Source: Candidatus Absconditabacterales bacterium
GTDB taxonomy: Bacteria > Patescibacteriota > Gracilibacteria > Absconditabacterales > Absconditicoccaceae
Direction: 5' to 3'
DNA length: 64,000 nt
Assembly: GCA_025057375.1 (NCBI GenBank)
Contig: JANWWO010000009.1
Span: 1 to 64,000, forward strand
Below the pieces are notes generated by a model. That model was not told where the DNA came from. It made no database searches and saw only the letters and a program-made list of their open reading frames with translations. How positions within the stretch are numbered: the stretch's first letter is position 1; each line of letters opens with the position of its first letter. Of the stretch, positions 1-11,162 are shown one piece after another. The translations under genes and the position numbers were made by a program.

Positions 1-1
1 T

Positions 2-178
2 GATCTAGATGGAGCAATCGTATCTTTTTCGACCATTCCACAATACAACCATCCATCACCTTTATGTTTTCCTTCCTGTCATGATAAATCAGCATCATTT
101 TGAGCAAAAGATAAGAGAGGAAAAAGAAAACATACGAAAGAGATCAAATATATTGTCATACCTCACGAAAAAGAATAA
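2..178 (+). CDS. C-terminal end of an unidentified protein (5' partial)
   Basis: The gene is cut by the window edge; 58 codons remain before a TAA. I do not recognise it. The frame holds one in-frame TGA read as Gly and uses the codons typical of this genome (ATC, GAT, CCA, AAA). The visible part starts with a short hydrophobic and acidic stretch (DLDGAIVSF), followed by a Pro/His/Cys-containing segment and a very basic, Lys-rich tail ending HEKE. The other two frames give low-complexity peptides with worse codon use, so this frame is preferred. No neighbour is visible upstream. Confidence 0.4.
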
Positions 179-363
179 AGAAAAAAACTATCATATCAAT
201 CTCATCTCTTCTTTAAATATACTGTATCATTCTCCAAGAATGCAAATTTTTCGTACAAAAGTCATCATTATATCCTTGACCAACCGATCAAAAATCATTT
301 TGCCTTGAAAAATCAAAAAAAATCACCATAGATTAAGTAGTATTTTATCTTTTTTTCTTGATC

Positions 364-915
364 ATGAAAATCACAACCTCTGATGTAACAATCTGAACAG
401 TCCTTGAGCTGGATGGCTGACTATTCAAGGTAATCGATATGGCACATACACATACCGGAAGATGATGAGCCACTGATTCATTCAAAGTCAAAGATATCGT
501 ATCGGGAAAGGTAAAAAACGTCACATACAATGCGGGAGCAACGCTCGAAAAAGCAAATGTCCAGATAAACAATGCCGTCTTTCTCTACAAAGCAGGAGAT
601 AATTATACCTTTATGGAAAATGATACGGGAGAAATGTTTGATCTACCCGGAGACTCAATCGATGATATCGTTTTGTATCTCAAAGAAAACCTTGATTGTT
701 ATTTGATGAAACACAATGGCAACGTCCTTAGTGTCATTCTCCCATCAACAATTAGTTATGTCATCACAAGCACAGTTCCTGGCATCAAAGGAGATAGATC
801 CAAGGCAGGAACTAAACCAGCAACACTTGAAACGTGACTCGAAGTCCAAATCCCTCTCCATAAAGAAGTAGGAGATACGGTAACAATCAACACCCAAACA
901 GGAAAAGTGAGCTAA
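364..915 (+). CDS. efp: Elongation factor P
   Basis: EF-P binds ribosomes stalled on polyproline stretches and promotes peptide-bond formation from the E/P-site interface. The 183-residue product matches the family length, with the KOW-like N-domain, two OB domains and a C-terminal segment containing GIKGDRSKAGTKPATLETG, a recognisable EF-P signature. Five TGA codons fall at glycines, including the GG of GRGGA. At the tip of domain I, where many EF-Ps carry PGKG with a modified lysine, this one reads TGRGGA with Arg, as in the EarP/rhamnosyl-Arg type, although the surrounding loop is not the usual one. The start ATG follows a U-rich tract and a 185 bp gap after the previous gene. Confidence 0.97.
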
Positions 916-1007
916 GAAGCCTCGATGCTATACACATGGTTGTTGCCGAAAATCGATATTATTGTACCTACTGATTCCTTTAGAGCATTTTTATTGTTTT
1001 CCCGTCG

Positions 1008-1388
1008 ATGACATTGTTTCATATCATCTCGTTGATAAAAGCATGTGTCTGAGTAAGCATGATCTATGGGGTCTACTATTATATCAATCCTCGCCTTGAT
1101 CCCCTAGCAGCAATAGGGTTTGGAGCTACAGGAATATTTTTATTGTTACGATGACTATCATTTCGAATCAGCTATGGTCTTTTGTGGCTCATTTTGCCGC
1201 GTCGTGAGACTCTTTCTACATTGTGCTACAAAATTTCTTTTCTGATCTGAGGATTTTGATTAACCAATATGTTGTTATTTTTCTGAGAACGATGGGATCG
1301 ATTGAGTGGCCTGATTGTTCTTGGACTCTTTTGTGGTTTAGGATTTTTATTATTTTTTCGTTATGATGAGTGAGCAGAAACAGAATAA
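1008..1388 (+). CDS. Small integral membrane protein, unknown function
   Basis: A 126-residue protein with no recognised family. It contains about four hydrophobic segments: near residues 3-20, 27-55, 75-95 and 98-115. They are separated by short basic loops, one of them PRRET. It ends in an acidic tail (YDEGAETE). Six TGA-Gly codons lie mainly inside the hydrophobic segments, as expected for a real membrane protein in this code. The preceding in-frame stop is at about 981, and ATG 1008 is the first ATG after it. The 3' end overlaps the start of the next gene by 26 bp, so the two are probably co-translated. A role connected with Fe-S assembly is possible only by association. Confidence 0.72.
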
Positions 1389-1740
1389 TCCACCAATAAC
1401 CCAGGAACAAGTCATACATCGTAATGATACCGCACATCCTCTCTATGCTGTTGTCATTGATCAATTGATGACAGTCTATGATCCAGAAGTACCCCTCATT
1501 GATATCTACACACTCTGACTTATCTATGGGATCACCTTTGATGATGCAACAACCACTGTTAATATTATAATGACATTTACTACACCAGCCTGCCCTATGG
1601 GAGATCTCCTCAAATCAATGACCACGGATGCAGTTCACCGCTGATGTCCATGACGAACCTGCCTACTTGAAATCACGTTTGATCCTATGCGGTGACCAGC
1701 AATGATCAAAGATGAGGACCTCCAAAGAATGTTTGTATAA
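1363..1740 (+). CDS. MIP18/DUF59-family Fe-S cluster assembly factor (SufT/PaaD-like)
   Basis: Proteins of this family help to build or deliver iron-sulfur clusters. The 125-residue sequence has the family order: an N-terminal helix ending in YDPEVPLIDIYTLGLI (residues about 37-52), the FTTPACPMGD motif with its conserved Cys (about residue 77), and a C-terminal LEITFDPMRGPAMIKDEDL motif preceding the end. Four TGA-Gly codons occur, one in the YTLGLI stretch. Two tandem ATG codons (1363 and 1366) are possible starts. The gene overlaps the upstream membrane-protein gene. A cysteine desulfurase gene lies far away at about 48 kb in the same window, so the Suf-type genes are not clustered here. 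Confidence 0.88.
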
Positions 1741-1782
1741 CACCATCTCTCAGAAACAATCACAAAAAACCATGAAAATCAG

Positions 1783-1810
1783 TTGCTTTTTCTTTAAATA
1801 TCACTATATT
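1783..1810 (+). promoter_or_regulatory. Predicted promoter of the RRM-protein gene
   Basis: TTGCTT and TATATT are separated by 16 nt. This fits the TTGCAN/TANNNT pattern seen repeatedly in this window. The predicted transcript would start near 1817 and give a leader of about 100 nt to the ATG at 1920. Confidence 0.5.
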
Positions 1811-1919
1811 TCTTATATGACAGACCATCGTCATGAAACCTGCGTGTGATTGTCGCTGATTTTCACCCTCGTATCTGATTATGTCTTGTCGCTTTTTTAT
1901 CTTTTTTTATATACAACGC

Positions 1920-2246
1920 ATGATTGAAAAAAACAAACTCTTTGTTGGTAATCTTGATGGACGCATCAAATGGCGACACTTAAAAGAATTTTTCTCAAAA
2001 TTCGGAAAGGTGACCTATACAAAAGTCGCTATCAACAAAGCAACAGGAAAAAGTAGAGGATTTGGTTTTGTGGTTTTTGCAGAAGAAAGCGAAGCAGAAA
2101 ATGCTTTGAATAATGCAAGTGGAAAAATCCTTACTGCATCTGATAAAGATGGAAACGAAATTATCTTTGGTGACAAAGAAATTCGTTGTATGTATGCTCA
2201 AGCGCAAGAAGGAAGAAGCGATCACACGTCTCATGATGCTGCATAA
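1920..2246 (+). CDS. RRM-domain RNA-binding protein
   Basis: A 108-residue single RNA-recognition-motif protein of the cyanobacterial/CPR Rbp type, probably binding single-stranded RNA. Both ribonucleoprotein motifs are intact: RNP2 as LFVGNL (residues 7-12) and RNP1 as RGFGFVVF (about 50-57), with the aromatic residues that stack on bases. The tail after the RRM is short, polar and Ser/His-rich. The ATG at 1920 is chosen because it directly precedes the canonical start of the fold and follows a U-rich leader; an in-frame ATG at 1881 would add 13 hydrophobic residues. None of its roughly ten glycines is encoded by TGA, unlike most neighbours. It is transcribed alone between a promoter and a terminator. 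Confidence 0.9.
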   Translation: MIEKNKLFVGNLDGRIKWRHLKEFFSKFGKVTYTKVAINKATGKSRGFGFVVFAEESEAENALNNASGKILTASDKDGNEIIFGDKEIRCMYAQAQEGRSDHTSHDAA

Positions 2247-2274
2247 AAAAATATTTCTTCCCCAACTCATTGAG

Positions 2275-2301
2275 AGTCCTCACCACCATGAGGACTTTTT
2301 T
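2275..2301 (+). terminator. Rho-independent terminator after the RRM gene
   Basis: A perfect 8-bp stem (AGTCCTCA with TGAGGACT) around a 6-nt loop is followed by five T residues. Confidence 0.87.
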
Positions 2302-2379
2302 GATATCCAAAACTATTGCAATAAAGAAAAAAAATAATACAGTACCATATCCTAGTCTTTTATCCCACTACTGTTATCA

Positions 2380-3366
2380 ATGTTCGTATGAATACTCATA
2401 CTCCGACTTATGATTCATGGACTCAGTTATACTCACACATGGATTGGTGAAATAATTGTCAGTTTTCGCCCGCTTTTTTTAATTTGACATATCATAGTCT
2501 TTAGCGGATTATGTATCCGAACACGATGGTGTCTCAAAAAAAAACATCACCAGACCCCATTCTCTCCAGACACTATGATCATCGTCTGGCTCATTTTTCT
2601 GGTTCCCACCTGTGCAAATATATACTTTGTTCATACAGACTATGCCTGACAGTTTTGGGAAGATACTCGCACCAATCACCCATCAGGCATTCCTATCCTC
2701 TACGCCAATATTCTCAAAACAAACAGAAACTATGAAGAAATCAAGACACTCATCATGCAAACCAACCCAACAATCATTTTTTTTGCAGAACGACAAGCTC
2801 ACCATACCGCCAATGTTCCACTCCTTGATCAATATCCCTATACTGGTCGTTATCGTTCTGAAAATGTCATTTTTTCCAAAATTCCCTTTACCTCACTCCC
2901 CTCGTTGGTAGAACCATACAGTGGACGATTCTATCCTCGCATCACCATAACACTGGGTGAACAACGCTGGAGAATTGACTTTGTACACACAACATCACCA
3001 ACATCCCCTCGCAATTTCCGTCAAAGAAATCATCAACTTACTTTTCTTGTGTCAAACATACAGGAGGATCCTAATCCCTATCTTATCCTAGGTGATTTTA
3101 ATGTGACACCTCATTCATCATATTACAAACAGACACTTGGGGGAGCTTCTTGACTAACCAATGTATCAATGACAGACTATACACCACGAACACGAACATT
3201 TGGCAATAGCTCAGTTCTGCCTGCTGCTCACATTGATCATGTCTTTGTCAGCAATGCAGATGCCATTACCAATTTTCGTATCATCAATCTCAAATGATCT
3301 GATCATCATGCCTTCTTCTTCCATCTTACTCCCTCATCACCAATCACCTCATCATCTCGTCAGTAA
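2380..3366 (+). CDS. Membrane-anchored endonuclease/exonuclease/phosphatase (EEP) family protein
   Basis: EEP enzymes are Mg-dependent phosphodiesterases acting on nucleic acids, lipids or phospho-substrates. The 328-residue protein starts with about three hydrophobic segments (residues 1-12, 20-45 and 65-80). The catalytic fold follows, with LGDFN at about residue 238, HIDHVF at about 284 and SDHHAF at about 306, the conserved Asp/Asn/His catalytic set near the C-terminus. The N-terminal catalytic Glu probably lies in the FFAE segment at about 130. This arrangement, membrane helices before an EEP domain, is common for envelope-located members. Four TGA-Gly codons are present. The following isomerase gene starts 25 bp downstream. 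Confidence 0.9.
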
Positions 3367-3391
3367 TCATTTTTTTTATTTTTTAGCTTCC

Positions 3392-4399
3392 ATGACCGAT
3401 CCTAGCAGTACTGCATGTCTCTCACTACCTTCACAAGCATCACGACTATCTCCACACCATTATCTTCATCTCCGCCAAAAATCAGCCCCCATCCATCGTA
3501 TTCTTTTTATAGGAATGGGTGGTTCATGACTAGCATCCAAACTCCTCATAGACGCATTTGGCGATCGTATTTTTGTTCCTCGAGCTCGATGTCATGACTA
3601 TCATATTCCCGATCGAGTCAATGCCTATACATTGGTCATCGCGTGTTCATACTCAGGAAATAGCGATGAAACACTGACCGCAGTTCATGAAGCACATGAT
3701 CGTCATGCACACTGCATCTGTATCACAAGTGGATGATCATTGAACGAACGAGCCACGACATACCATCATGATCTCATCACACTTCCTTCATGAAGTACTG
3801 CAAGACGAGCGCTTGGTCGAAGTTTTGTAGCACATGCATCATGTCTCATACATTATGGACTGGCTGATATCACACACGAAGAAAGTACAGCACGATGATC
3901 ATTTCTTGAAAAGCATCATGACATCATCTCCCAACAAGCACATATCATTACCCAAACAATCGCGTCGAGAACACCAGTGATCTATACGCCATCCACGATG
4001 GAATCACTGGGGATTAGAGCAAGACAACAACTCAATGAAAACAGCAAAATACTCTGTCGACATCATCACTATCCTGATGCAAATCATAACGAATTGATGT
4101 GATGGACAGCAGGTGGTGACCACTACGCTGCCATAATCATCAATGATCCGTTCAACGATTCTCGTAATCATATTCGTATGACGATTATGGATCAATGGAT
4201 TCGTGATCAATGATGATATTCCTGTCGGCTTACTCTCCATGGAACTACACGCTGTGAACGTCTGCGATGGGGAATATGGATGTGGGATCGAACCAGTCTT
4301 TTTCTTGCTCATGCTCATAATCGTGATCCACTATCAATGACGTGAGTCGAGCACTTTAAAAGAAGATTAAACGATTTTGTCAACAAAAAAGATGAATAG
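3392..4399 (+). CDS. SIS-domain phosphoglucose/phosphomannose isomerase-like protein
   Basis: The 335-residue protein resembles the bifunctional PGI/PMI family, which interconverts fructose-6-P with glucose-6-P and mannose-6-P. Two SIS domains are apparent. The first has FIGMGGSGLASKLL (from about residue 40) and the sugar-binding CSYSGNSDE loop (about residue 86). The second contains the family motif NHNEL (about residue 231) before a GG-containing segment. Several Gly codons, including the last Gly of GGSG, are TGA. ATG 3392 follows a long T-rich stretch. It is co-directional with the EEP gene. Substrate preference cannot be told from the sequence; a glucosamine-6-P-type SIS isomerase is the alternative. 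Confidence 0.86.
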
Positions 4400-4412
4400 A
4401 TGTTTTTTTTTC

Positions 4413-4440
4413 TTGCATTTTAAAAAAAAATTCTTATGAT
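4413..4440 (+). promoter_or_regulatory. Predicted promoter upstream of tRNA-Ser
   Basis: TTGCAT and TATGAT are separated by 16 nt. This is the only recognised promoter-like pair before the tRNA; transcription would begin about 80 nt upstream of it. Confidence 0.5.
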
Positions 4441-4524
4441 AGAGAATGTATCGTGAAAAGATCTGTATTAGATACACATACATGGCACTCCAGATACTCA
4501 TATATATATGATATGATGTATTGT

Positions 4525-4614
4525 GGAGAGGTGGCAGAGTGGTTTAATGCAGACGCCTTGAAAGCGTCCGTACCTTGACGGGTACCGTGGGTTCAAATCC
4601 CACCCTCTCCGCCA
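4525..4614 (+). tRNA. tRNA-Ser(UGA)
   Basis: A 90-nt class II tRNA. The acceptor stem GGAGAGG pairs with CCTCTCC, and CCA is encoded. The D-arm (GGCAGAGTGGTTTAATGC), a 5-bp anticodon stem around loop CTTGAAA, a long variable arm (CCGTACC...GGTACCG) and a T-arm with GTTCAAATC are all present. The anticodon TGA reads UCA serine codons. It is not the tRNA that decodes UGA as glycine, which would need anticodon UCA. Confidence 0.98.
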
Positions 4615-4631
4615 TTTATTGTTTTTTTTTG

Positions 4632-5834
4632 ATGGCAAAATCATTTGTTTTCCGTTGATTATTTAGTTTCATTTTTTTTGTTCTTTTTGCTACATTTTCG
4701 TACTCATTCATCGTCGTATGATGAGACGCCAAAAATATAAAAACCCGTCTTACACAAGTCAGTGCAAATTTTCTTTCGATAGAGTCTGACGAATCAAATA
4801 CGATCAATATGGGTTCTATTACATCAATTATTATTGACGAATCTGACATAGCAGACGTCCAAACTACTTTTCTTGAATACAATGTTCAAGCATGAGATAA
4901 TCTCTCATCTATAGCGTCACAGTTTTGAACCACTGTTGATGCAATTAAACGTGTCAATAATCTTGATTCTTCATCATTGAGAATTGGTCAAAAACTCTTC
5001 ATTACAAGTGTTGAATGATTTATCTATCAAATCGAAGAATCAACTTATCCCGTTATTTTTGCGAGTCAATACAATATCAATCTTGACGACCTTCTCTCCG
5101 TTAATAACATCAAAAATAAATTGATGATCATCAACAAATGAGAAGAGATCTTTGTTCCACTCTCTCGTGAAGAAGGAATCAAGCGTTGATTAATTCAGGC
5201 ATCGCTTGCTGGACTCCAACAAGATCGTCCAAAACCAGTTCCAGAACGTCCTTCTGCAAGATCTTCTCGTATCCTTATAGGTAATATACCATCTCAATCA
5301 CAGCAATCATCACCAAGAACATCAGAATGATCACAAAACGGTTCAACACCATCAGTAAGAACAAACAATCAACATATTGTTTCACAATGGGCATACTCAT
5401 CAAGAATTTGGAATGGGTTTGCTGCATGATTTTGTACACGATATGCTGCTGTCAAATCACCATGGGCGTTCCCCTTCATCTCAGAAGGCAGACAGTACAA
5501 ATCGTGGCATGGCGACGCAAAGCTATGGTATGATAGAGCAAAAGCAGCATGATTTAAGGTCTCATCCACACCAAGTGTCTGAGCGATTGTTGTCCTTTCA
5601 CGTGCTCAATGATGATATGCAAGTGCATGACATGTAGGGATTGTAGTTGATGTTGATTGGAACCAAAAAAGATTTATGATCGAAGATATGAATTATTATG
5701 GACTATGGATCGTCACCAGACGTTGGATCTATATGGACGATTCCATGACAAAAGCTACTGCAAATTCTGCTCCTATTATTTGATTTATTCCCAAACAACA
5801 AACACCACAACGAATTTTGGACGAAATACAATAA
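4632..5834 (+). CDS. Secreted or anchored LysM-CHAP peptidoglycan hydrolase
   Basis: The 400-residue protein combines an N-terminal membrane anchor or signal (about residues 8-32) with at least one LysM domain (about 78-125; YNVQAGDNLSSIA...), a second LysM-like repeat (about 130-180), a Ser/Gln/Pro-rich linker and a C-terminal CHAP domain. The catalytic Cys sits in FCTRYAA (about 267), the His in GHVGIV (about 332) and the third polar residue in the MIEDMNY strand (about 348). CHAP amidases or endopeptidases cleave peptidoglycan cross-links or stems. A role in cell separation, or in attacking a host cell wall, are both open. About 17 TGA-Gly codons include those of GFC and GHVG. It begins 17 bp after the tRNA gene. 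Confidence 0.91.
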
Positions 5835-5840
5835 AAAATA

Positions 5841-5866
5841 ACGTGGGTAACAATTCTCACGTCTTT
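5841..5866 (+). terminator. Probable terminator of the LysM-CHAP gene
   Basis: ACGTGGG pairs with CTCACGT (one G-T pair) around a loop of about 8 nt, followed by TCTTTTG. Confidence 0.6.
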
Positions 5867-5911
5867 TGTTAAGCAAAATGATACTCGTTTTTCTTATTCA
5901 TACATGATTCG

Positions 5912-6712
5912 CTACGCAACGTTCTTGGAATCAAAAAGCACACGACGGTACTGTTCAAAACGTTTCATCACCTGAATAATATCTTTTTCATAATCCAAAT
6001 CATATCTCAAAATCAACCCCAAGGCCTCAAAACGAGCTAATTCATCCTTGATAGCATTAATGCTTTGAGCATATCGTTGCCATCATCGACGAAATACAAG
6101 AGGCGTCACGACAAACTTATCCAAAACAATTTTGACAAAACTCGCTGCCAAAATCAACCAAAATAGTCACCAATACGACTGAACAACTTCTTTCATATCA
6201 TGAAGCATATATGTTACAGACATAACAAACCCAACCGATACAAAAATATCAAGGAATAACACAAAACTAGACACAAGCCCAAAAAGACGAGCTAGGCGTA
6301 GATACCAACGTTCTTTTTTTTTCCATACGCCCTGCAATCATGACCAAGAACGCGTGATATCATCTACATACTGTGTGCCATAAGAAAGCTTTGTTTTTGC
6401 TTGAAGACGAGCAAATGCAGGCTTGTATAGGTCTAAAACTAAAGAATGAAGGGTTTCACTTACAAGACGCGACGCTTGAGAAAAACATCGATAAATATGA
6501 TAACGTTCACGATATTTATACCATTTCCATAGCTTCTGAAACAATGCATCATACACAGGAATGCTCTTGTGACGAGAATAAAACTGAAAAAATGAAGGCT
6601 TATACTGAAGCGTCTGATCACAATCCATCACATAAGACAATACTAATGATGGGAAACGAGGTGTTTTTTGAGGAGAAGGGAGACGTCTCCATGATAAAAA
6701 AAATGGAATCAT
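5912..6712 (-). CDS. Membrane protein of unknown function
   Basis: A 266-residue protein that I cannot assign. The N-terminal 120 residues are basic and aromatic. They are followed by two strong transmembrane segments (about residues 140-165, LFGLVSSFVLFLDIFVSVGFV, shown here only in its first 20 or so residues, and about 180-200, YWGLFWLILAASFVKIV). A charged C-terminal helix follows (about 205-266). Two TGA-Gly codons are used. ATG 6712 follows an in-frame TAA. The gene is convergent with the LysM-CHAP gene, 77 bp away, and divergent from the glycosyltransferase gene. Confidence 0.74.
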
Positions 6713-6792
6713 CGCTTGATTTTACGATAAAAAACACTAGCATCACGGTATCATTATTAGCACTATAATGGATTTTTCATTTTTTTCAAGCT

Positions 6793-7929
6793 ATGATCCT
6801 TTTTGTTCTCGAATACTTTTGGCCACGTTGTGGATGAGTAGAAGCGTTGTTTGGTGGGATAGTCGAAAAACTATATCGTGATCATGGTATTCGTAGTGCC
6901 GTTGTGACTTCATGTCATGAACCATATCTTCCCCTTCTTGAGCATCATGATCGAGGAAGCATTTGGAGATACAAAGGATCAAGAAAAACATTTTGACTAA
7001 CCGTTCTTCGTTCCTTAGTGCACAATCCAGAACGAACACAGAATGTCACATGTGTGTATACATCAACCTTTGTGGCATGATTCATATGATGGATCATTGC
7101 ACAGTACCTGAAAAAACCATGTATTTTGACTGTCCATGAATTGTTTGGGTCATGATGGGAAATAATCAAGCCTGGCTTTATGTGACAAGTATTTAAACGA
7201 GCAGAAAAATTATTACTCCGTCTTCCTTTTACTCACTACCATGTCGTCTCTCATGCAAGTGCAACAACGCTCATATCACGTGTTCCTTCAATAGCATTTA
7301 AACATAGTGTTGTTTACAATGCGATTGACTATGATGCTCGAAACGATACTATTATCTGAACCGAGATGAGAAAACAACTGTCTGCGATGTATTGCTTGGA
7401 TGGGAAAAAAATTTTTATGTACGTAGGTCACTGTGGCAGATCAAAAGGCATTGATATCTTGCTTGATGCATGGGAGCAACGAAGCCCTCACCATCCAGAT
7501 ACAATTTTGATATGTAATCTTTTGCCTAGTGATGCACGTAATGCGACGCACGCACGTATCCTCTCATGACCAACAAAAAACCAAATCATTACGTTTTTAG
7601 GTATGACAAAAAATGAGCTTCTTGCCAAAGTCTGTCTTGCTGATTGTATCATTATCCCATCGAGAAGCGAAGGGTTTGGTATTTTTGCTGCAGAGGCCTC
7701 CGCACTCAAAAAAGATCTGATCGTTGCTCGTACATCTGCTCTACCCGAAGTCGTTTCAGGGAATATCCGACGATTTGAATGCTGATCATCATCGTCTCTT
7801 ATCACCAAACTTGATGCACGATATCAACAACAATGACCTGATGAAATCATTCCACCTCGTCACTTCCCATGGAGCCACACAATCCAGGGAGTCAAACAGA
7901 TTATCGATCATGTAACGAGTTGTCCATAA
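6793..7929 (+). CDS. GT4-family glycosyltransferase
   Basis: A 378-residue retaining glycosyltransferase with the GT-B fold, transferring sugar from a nucleotide donor to an envelope glycan or lipid. The N-domain opens with the typical glycine loop (WPRCGGVEALFGGIV, residues about 10-24). The C-domain has the donor-binding YVGHCGRSKGIDILLDAW stretch (about 216-233) and the EX7E motif within SEGFGIFAAEA (about 290). About nine TGA-Gly codons are used. A TATAAT-like box at 6764-6769 lies just upstream. The sugar specificity cannot be deduced. Downstream lies a convergent O-methyltransferase, which may act on the same surface glycan, but this is inference only. Confidence 0.9.
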
Positions 7930-8067
7930 AAACAATCATGCAAGGATTAGCCCAAAACATCAAAGGGTCTCTCGCATGCTCACACAGTGTAGAAACCAAG
8001 AGACATACCCATCACATTTTGATAGTATAAAAATATCCTCTCCTCATCAATCAAGCAATACATCCTC

Positions 8068-8817
8068 TTATGATGATGAACCATCTACCCGCTCCCATCT
8101 CATACCTAGCATTTCACATCGTCCACAACAACGGTCTACTTCTGATGGTCAGGTAACAAGCAGAGAATCACCATCTCATGGATAGATACGGATCATTTTC
8201 CATTGCAATTTATGTAAAAAACTATATAACGATTGAGTTTTTGATGACGAGGTCGTCATATCGTCAAATATGACCATGCTTGTCTGTTTACAATATGGCA
8301 CCAGTATCTCACAATAGTGTGTATAAAGTATTTTTCTTGCATCGATAAAGATCAAGTCATACAATGGATGCAAACATAGATTTCTGCCATACGCACTGAG
8401 CGAGCAGATATCAAAAGGAAAAATATGCCGACTGATCAGGGAAGAAGCACAGTCCAATCATGCATATCATATCTCTCCCAACCTCGTATCATATGCAATC
8501 GATCTTGCAACTGCATGACGATACGCAACAAGCGAAACATCAAAACCAGTCAAAATCATTATTTTTTTCTGTGCTCACAGCATATAATCCTGGCGGCCAC
8601 GTGCTATCATCGATTCGTACACAACTGACATACTATATCATACTGATGTTCCTATTTCACAGTAGGACTGCGGCGCAAGACATGTAACACAGTGACGCAA
8701 AAAAATCTCTGTATGCTCAGAAATAATAGGCGTAGAAGATGCCTGTGCTCGATGACGATAGGCTGTCAATAACATCTGTGAAGGGACTTCCATCAAACAA
8801 CTATAAAATAAAATCAT
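8068..8817 (-). CDS. O-methyltransferase (class I SAM-dependent, caffeoyl-CoA OMT-like)
   Basis: A SAM-dependent methyltransferase of about 249 residues. Motif I reads YCEIGTSVGYS, the acidic motif DLIFIDARK (where family members bind substrate and metal) comes about 100 residues later, and a VIFDD strand follows. The spacing matches the O-methyltransferase family 3 fold. The start is uncertain because the frame stays open to about 9100; ATG 8817 gives an N-terminus of typical length before motif I, and ATG at 8844 or further upstream is possible. TGA encodes Gly at several sites. The gene converges on the glycosyltransferase and diverges from RNase J. Confidence 0.74.
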
Positions 8818-9114
8818 CTCGTTATCAAAACTGCTTCCTCACATACCAGAATCGTATTGCAGAAGACATCAAACAATCATCTCAACAATACCAAAATACC
8901 TAGTCTCAGTACTCATCCTCCACAACACATTTGTCATTACTGCCTCTTTATTGCCCCTCTGCATTATTCATGCATCTTTATACAAAAAATAGTCATCAAT
9001 TGCAAGCAATTCCATCATAACAGATGCCGAGTGAGATCGTCTTCACATATTTTTCTTTTTGCTTCCAGGCATATTTTCAATCATTTTTTTACCTTTTTAT
9101 TTTCATTTTTTTCA

Positions 9115-11094
9115 ATGACTGATATTCAAACAAATGTTTCTGTACAATTTAACGTACCATCAAAATCTGATCTTCCTCCTACACAGGAAAACATATCCTC
9201 ATCCGAGAGACCGCCACGCACTCGTTCCAGAAGGAGATCATGATGATCAAATCGCCCTGCACCAAGCCTCAATAAATATTTTGGAACCCAAGAACCTGCA
9301 TACAAACCTTTTGATTTTGTGATCAAACCCAAAGAAGAACCTGTCAGAGTAGTATGTTTGATGGGGCTAGAGCAAGTATGACAATGTATCTTAATCGAGT
9401 ATCAAGACGATATGATCATTGTCGATGCTGGAATGGAATTTGCCTCTGGAGACGCCACACTTGGTGCTGATTATATTATTCCTGATGTCTCGTATATCAA
9501 AAAAAACATCAAAAAACTCAGATGAATTATTTTGACACATGGACATCTGGATCATATTGGTGCACTTAAACACCTCCTCCCCGATCTTGGACGACCAACC
9601 ATCTATACAACACCTCTGACCCTTGGTATTGTCAAAAAAACCTTTGATGACAAAAAAGATTTGATAAAAATCAAACACCATCTCGTCAATCCAGAAACAG
9701 AAATCCTCAAATTGTGATGTTTTACCATCGAATTTGCTGAAGTCAATCACAACATTCCCGAAACATATGCGTTAGCGATTCACACCCCCAAAGGCGTCAT
9801 CTTCACATCAGCCGACTTCAAATTTGACTACACACCAGCTATTGGAAAACCATCAGACTTATCAAAAATTGCAAGAATCTGATCAGAATGAGTCAAGCTC
9901 TATATCTGAGATTCACTCAATTCATGGAAGCAAGGCTATGTCCCATCAGAAAAAGAAATCGGTAAAACGCTTGATGATGCAATAAGAATGGCAGGAGGAA
10001 GAATCCTCATTGCCACATTCGCAACCAATGTCTGAAGAATCATCCAAATCATCAAATCTGCTGTCAAACACAATAAGATCGTTTTCCTTTCAGGAAGATC
10101 AATGGTCAACAATGTCGAAATCTGCCAAGAATTAGGCTATATCAACGTCCCAAAACACATGATCCGCAAACTTGACAAAACAGCAGACGAAATGCCGGAC
10201 CAAAAAGTTGTGATTTTGTGTACTGGTGCGCAAGGTGAGGAATTCTCAGCCCTTGCGAGGATGTCAAGAGGAGAACACCAACAAATCACCCTAAGAAGAG
10301 GAGATACCATTCTTCTCTCCTCATCAACCATCCCAGGAAACGAACTGGCGATGGCAAGTATGAAAAATAACCTTGTCTCCAAAGATATCAAACTCATCAC
10401 CAATGATAGCATGGATATCCATACCTCAGGACACGGTGGAGCAGAAGATCACAAATTGATGCTCACATTACTCAAACCTCAATTTTTTCTCCCTTTCTTC
10501 TTGGATGCGACAGCGAGGTATGCTCACCGTGATCTCGCGATTAATATGGGATTTGATCCATCAAAAATTTTGATGCCAAACGAGACAGGGTCAATCATCG
10601 AACTTTTTGATAATGGTGTCAGAGTCGCAGAAAAAAAACTCCCACTTCGTACTGTCTTGGTAGATGGGAAATGAATTGGTCATCTATCAGGTGAATGTGT
10701 GATCAAAGCACGTCAACAGATGTCCAAAGGATGAGTTGTCGCCTTCTTGCTCAAGATTGATAGTGAATCAAAGACGTTGGTCGGAAATGTCCAGCTCGAA
10801 TCAAGATGATTTGTGTACTCATCAGAAGTAAAAAAAATCCATACTGACATTGTCACGTTTATCGCCAAAACTTACGATCAGCTCCTCAACAAAAAAATGT
10901 CAATTAGAGAAATTCTCAGAAAACTCAAAGACGACCTCACCAAACATATCGAAGGATTGATCGGTAGGGAACCTATCGTCATCCCTATGTTCCTCTATGT
11001 CACCAAAGATGCTTTCAACTTTGATGCACAAACGTCAAACGATGACTCCATCATAGGTATGACGCTCGAAGAGCAAGGCTATGGTGCTGATTAA
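9115..11094 (+). CDS. rnj: Ribonuclease J
   Basis: RNase J is a 5'-3' exonuclease and endonuclease of mRNA decay and rRNA maturation in bacteria that lack the RNase E system. The 659-residue protein has a low-complexity, basic N-tail (about 80 residues, RTRSRRRSGG), the metallo-beta-lactamase core with THGHLDHIGA (residues about 140-149), SADFKFD (about 235), the beta-CASP domain (FLSGRSM, SGHGG) and a C-terminal domain starting near 560. Many glycines are TGA-encoded. ATG 9115 follows a very U-rich leader (about 9060-9114). The extra N-terminal tail is longer than in Bacillus enzymes and may mediate RNA or partner contacts. Confidence 0.96.
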
Positions 11095-11162
11095 TTACAA
11101 TCATCGATAGTAGAGCATATACCACTACACAATTCACTTGCATTTCTCACCAAAAAGGAAAT

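Noticed and set aside
9-308. 99-codon + strand frame at the left edge
   Set aside because: It overlaps the better-supported frame 2-178 and continues through sequence that looks like a promoter region.
4525-4614. tRNA with anticodon TGA considered as the decoder of UGA
   Set aside because: Anticodon UGA reads the codon UCA; it is a normal serine tRNA with a long variable arm. Decoding UGA needs anticodon UCA.
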